Assembly (NCBI RefSeq): GCF_037975245.1
Contig: NC_092562.1
Location: forward strand, 12,406,001 to 12,470,000
Direction of reading: 5' to 3'
Origin: Apostichopus japonicus
Lineage: Eukaryota; Echinodermata; Holothuroidea; Aspidochirotida; Stichopodidae
Length of the DNA stretch: 64,000 nt
Below are positions 62,459-64,000 of the stretch, piece by piece. The position numbers and the translations under genes were made by a program. The first letter of the stretch is position 1; each line of letters begins with the position of its first letter. The notes under the pieces are model-generated. The model ran no database searches and was not told the origin of the DNA. It was given only the letters and a program-made list of their open reading frames with translations.

Positions 62459-63132
62459 CATGCAACTAATCTAGCCTCCCCTATTAGAAATATTGTCTAA
62501 ACTGAAAGAGGTGCAATGTTAATTGTAGTTTTGCTTTATATTAAATTTGACAGCCTAGGACAGCAGCCAAATAAATTGAAAAATCTTTTGAAGCTATGGA
62601 ACTTTTAATACCCCATCCCCTATCAGATATAACCCTGAGACAAAATCTTCTTCCATCTGACAACTAATTTGATAAATCCATTAAACTCATTGGTCTCTCT
62701 TTTGGAAGTACAGGGCTGCTCAGGTCAAGGCACATGAACGATAGAAATATCTAACAGTAAAGAGTAATATCAAATATTTTGAACACATTTAATTATATAA
62801 CTTTCATATAATTGCTAAAAGTAGTAAGAAACTATATTACAAGGCACAGAATTGAACTGCTTAAGGATTTGCTTGGTGGTTGCGATTGCAAATATGAGGA
62901 CGGAAAATTCACTCAAGGCATATTATTATTATTGGAAAGTCTGACAAAATCTTATTTTATAGTTAATAATTATTCTTTTACTTTTTACTTATTCTTTATA
63001 CACACACACAACAAGGAAACGTTTGGAAGGAATCTTACTGATCCAATTTTCTCCGTAACAGTAAGTAACTTCTTTGTTTTCAAAGACTGTAATTATGTCC
63101 AAATTTAAAAACCTATGCCATAGCATCATTTT

Positions 63133-63456
63133 TCACTGGGCTACCATTGGAGGTAGTTTGGTCCCAGACGGTGGCCTGTCTGAGGCAAAGGTCTCTAAAT
63201 CTGTCAAGAGAGCTCGTAACTTTTTAATTTCGTTCTTCTGAATATCGATGATTCTAATGTTCTCATCGTGTTTCCCTTCTCGGTCTGACATGGTCCCGTT
63301 GACCACGTTGTTGTTCATCGACATGAGGGGGTCGGGACCTTGGCTTTTGTTCTTCTTGTTAATACCCATGGCAGCTTCCAGATCATGCACCTGAGTGCGA
63401 GATATCTTCAGCTCGCGGCGCAAGTCATTGATTTCCTTGATCAGAGACACATTTTC
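63133..63456 (-). CDS. CFAP57: Cilia and flagella associated protein 57, C-terminal exon (partial gene)
   Basis: On the minus strand an acceptor (TTTTCACAG) at 63457-63458 opens 107 codons to TGA. The start, ENVSLIKEINDLRRELKISR, followed by TQVHDLEAAMG, matches the last coiled-coil segment of vertebrate CFAP57 (WDR65), which has VSLIKEINELRRELKFTR and QVYDLEAAL. A second short coiled coil follows (NEIKKLRALLTDLETF). The tail is unstructured. In the family the protein has WD40 repeats then long coiled coils and helps place inner dynein arms in motile cilia. The upstream exons lie to the right of the window. Confidence 0.9.
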   Translation of the reverse strand, partial: ENVSLIKEINDLRRELKISRTQVHDLEAAMGINKKNKSQGPDPLMSMNNNVVNGTMSDREGKHDENIRIIDIQKNEIKKLRALLTDLETFASDRPPSGTKLPPMVAQ

Positions 63457-64000
63457 CTGTGAAAAGCAAGGATGTAATAAATATGTCAGGAAACGTCATG
63501 TATGAGTTACAAAAGCTATGATAAGCTTTGTTAAAATCTTAGGATAACACCACCAAAACCATGGTTGTTTTACCTAACGTTAAAAAACTCATCGACAGGC
63601 ACACGACCACCAGAACATAAAGAGTTTTGATTAGAATTGACCAAGGTTGCTAAAAAGCACTTTAAATTCCTTGCCAATAATGAATGTTGAAAAGAAAAAA
63701 AATGGCTAGCAATAATTTTACACCCCACCCCACCCCAATACAAATATATATATTTGTCCTACTTGTTACACCAGGGGAGCTTTCTAAACTTTCATGAATT
63801 ATGTGTTTAGTCATAACAAGTCAGTATTGTGTGTTAGTCATTACAAGTCAGTATTGTGTGTTAGCCTTACAAGTCAGTATTGTTTTAGTCATTACAAGTC
63901 CGTATTGGGTGTCAGTCATTACAAGTCAGTATTGTGTGTTAGTCATTACAAGTCAGTATTGTGTGTTAGTCATTACAAGTCAGTATTGTGTGTTAGTCAT
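63457..64000 (-). other. CFAP57 last intron (part)
   Basis: Intron sequence upstream (in gene orientation) of the last CFAP57 exon, with no exon recognised and a minisatellite at the edge. Confidence 0.6.
63812..64000. repeat. 26-27-bp minisatellite running off the window
   Basis: CATTACAAGTCAGTATTGTG plus TGTTAGT is repeated about seven times to the right edge, in a CFAP57 intron. The array may continue beyond the window. Confidence 0.95.

Larger units (their letters stand above)
59254..63132. other. Convergent intergenic region, TECR and CFAP57 3' ends
   Basis: It holds the TECR 3' UTR, a 40-bp duplicate (59912-59990), a hAT-like MITE and AT-rich unique sequence. No further gene is supported. 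Confidence 0.55.

Overview
This is a eukaryotic nuclear genomic window: AT-rich, intron-dense and full of interspersed repeats. It carries four recognisable conserved animal genes and one membrane-protein gene I cannot name. The short AGGCCTA-type words, the repeat content (tRNA-derived SINEs, hAT-like and TTAA-flanked MITEs, a Penelope-like fragment) and the protein divergence suggest a marine deuterostome. My best guess is an echinoderm, probably a sea cucumber; this is an inference, not a demonstration. Exons were assembled by eye from splice signals, reading phase and remembered vertebrate orthologues. Every exon junction in the listed models keeps phase.

Layout, left to right. 1-2022: tandem repeats and the MED26 promoter. 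2023-8036 (+): MED26, three coding exons, then a long 3' UTR/intergenic stretch. 13902-29963 (-): a complete IFT74 gene in 18 coding exons (594 aa), whose introns hold several minisatellites. Two of these minisatellites contain copies of an exon end plus its 5' splice site. 29964-38171: a repeat-dominated intergenic region with two TTAA-flanked MITEs, a tRNA-containing repeat and a broken Penelope-like reverse transcriptase. 38172-42170 (+): a polytopic membrane protein, possibly TspO/tryptophan-rich-like, with two tandem, phase-compatible alternative 3' terminal exons. 42171-48396: intergenic with hAT-like MITEs, a SINE and two weak exon candidates. 48397-59253 (+): TECR, complete in 11 coding exons (305 aa). 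63133-63456 (-): the last exon of CFAP57, whose remainder lies beyond the right edge.

The genes do not form a pathway. IFT74 and CFAP57 are both ciliary, TECR is an ER fatty-acid elongation enzyme, and MED26 is a nuclear Mediator subunit. The most interesting features are (1) a nine-copy 95-bp array in IFT74 that repeats a 5' splice donor and could encode in-frame 9-residue microexons, (2) a second exon-end duplication in the same gene, (3) the duplicated terminal exon of the membrane-protein gene, and (4) a tRNA-containing repeat that abuts a Penelope-like fragment.
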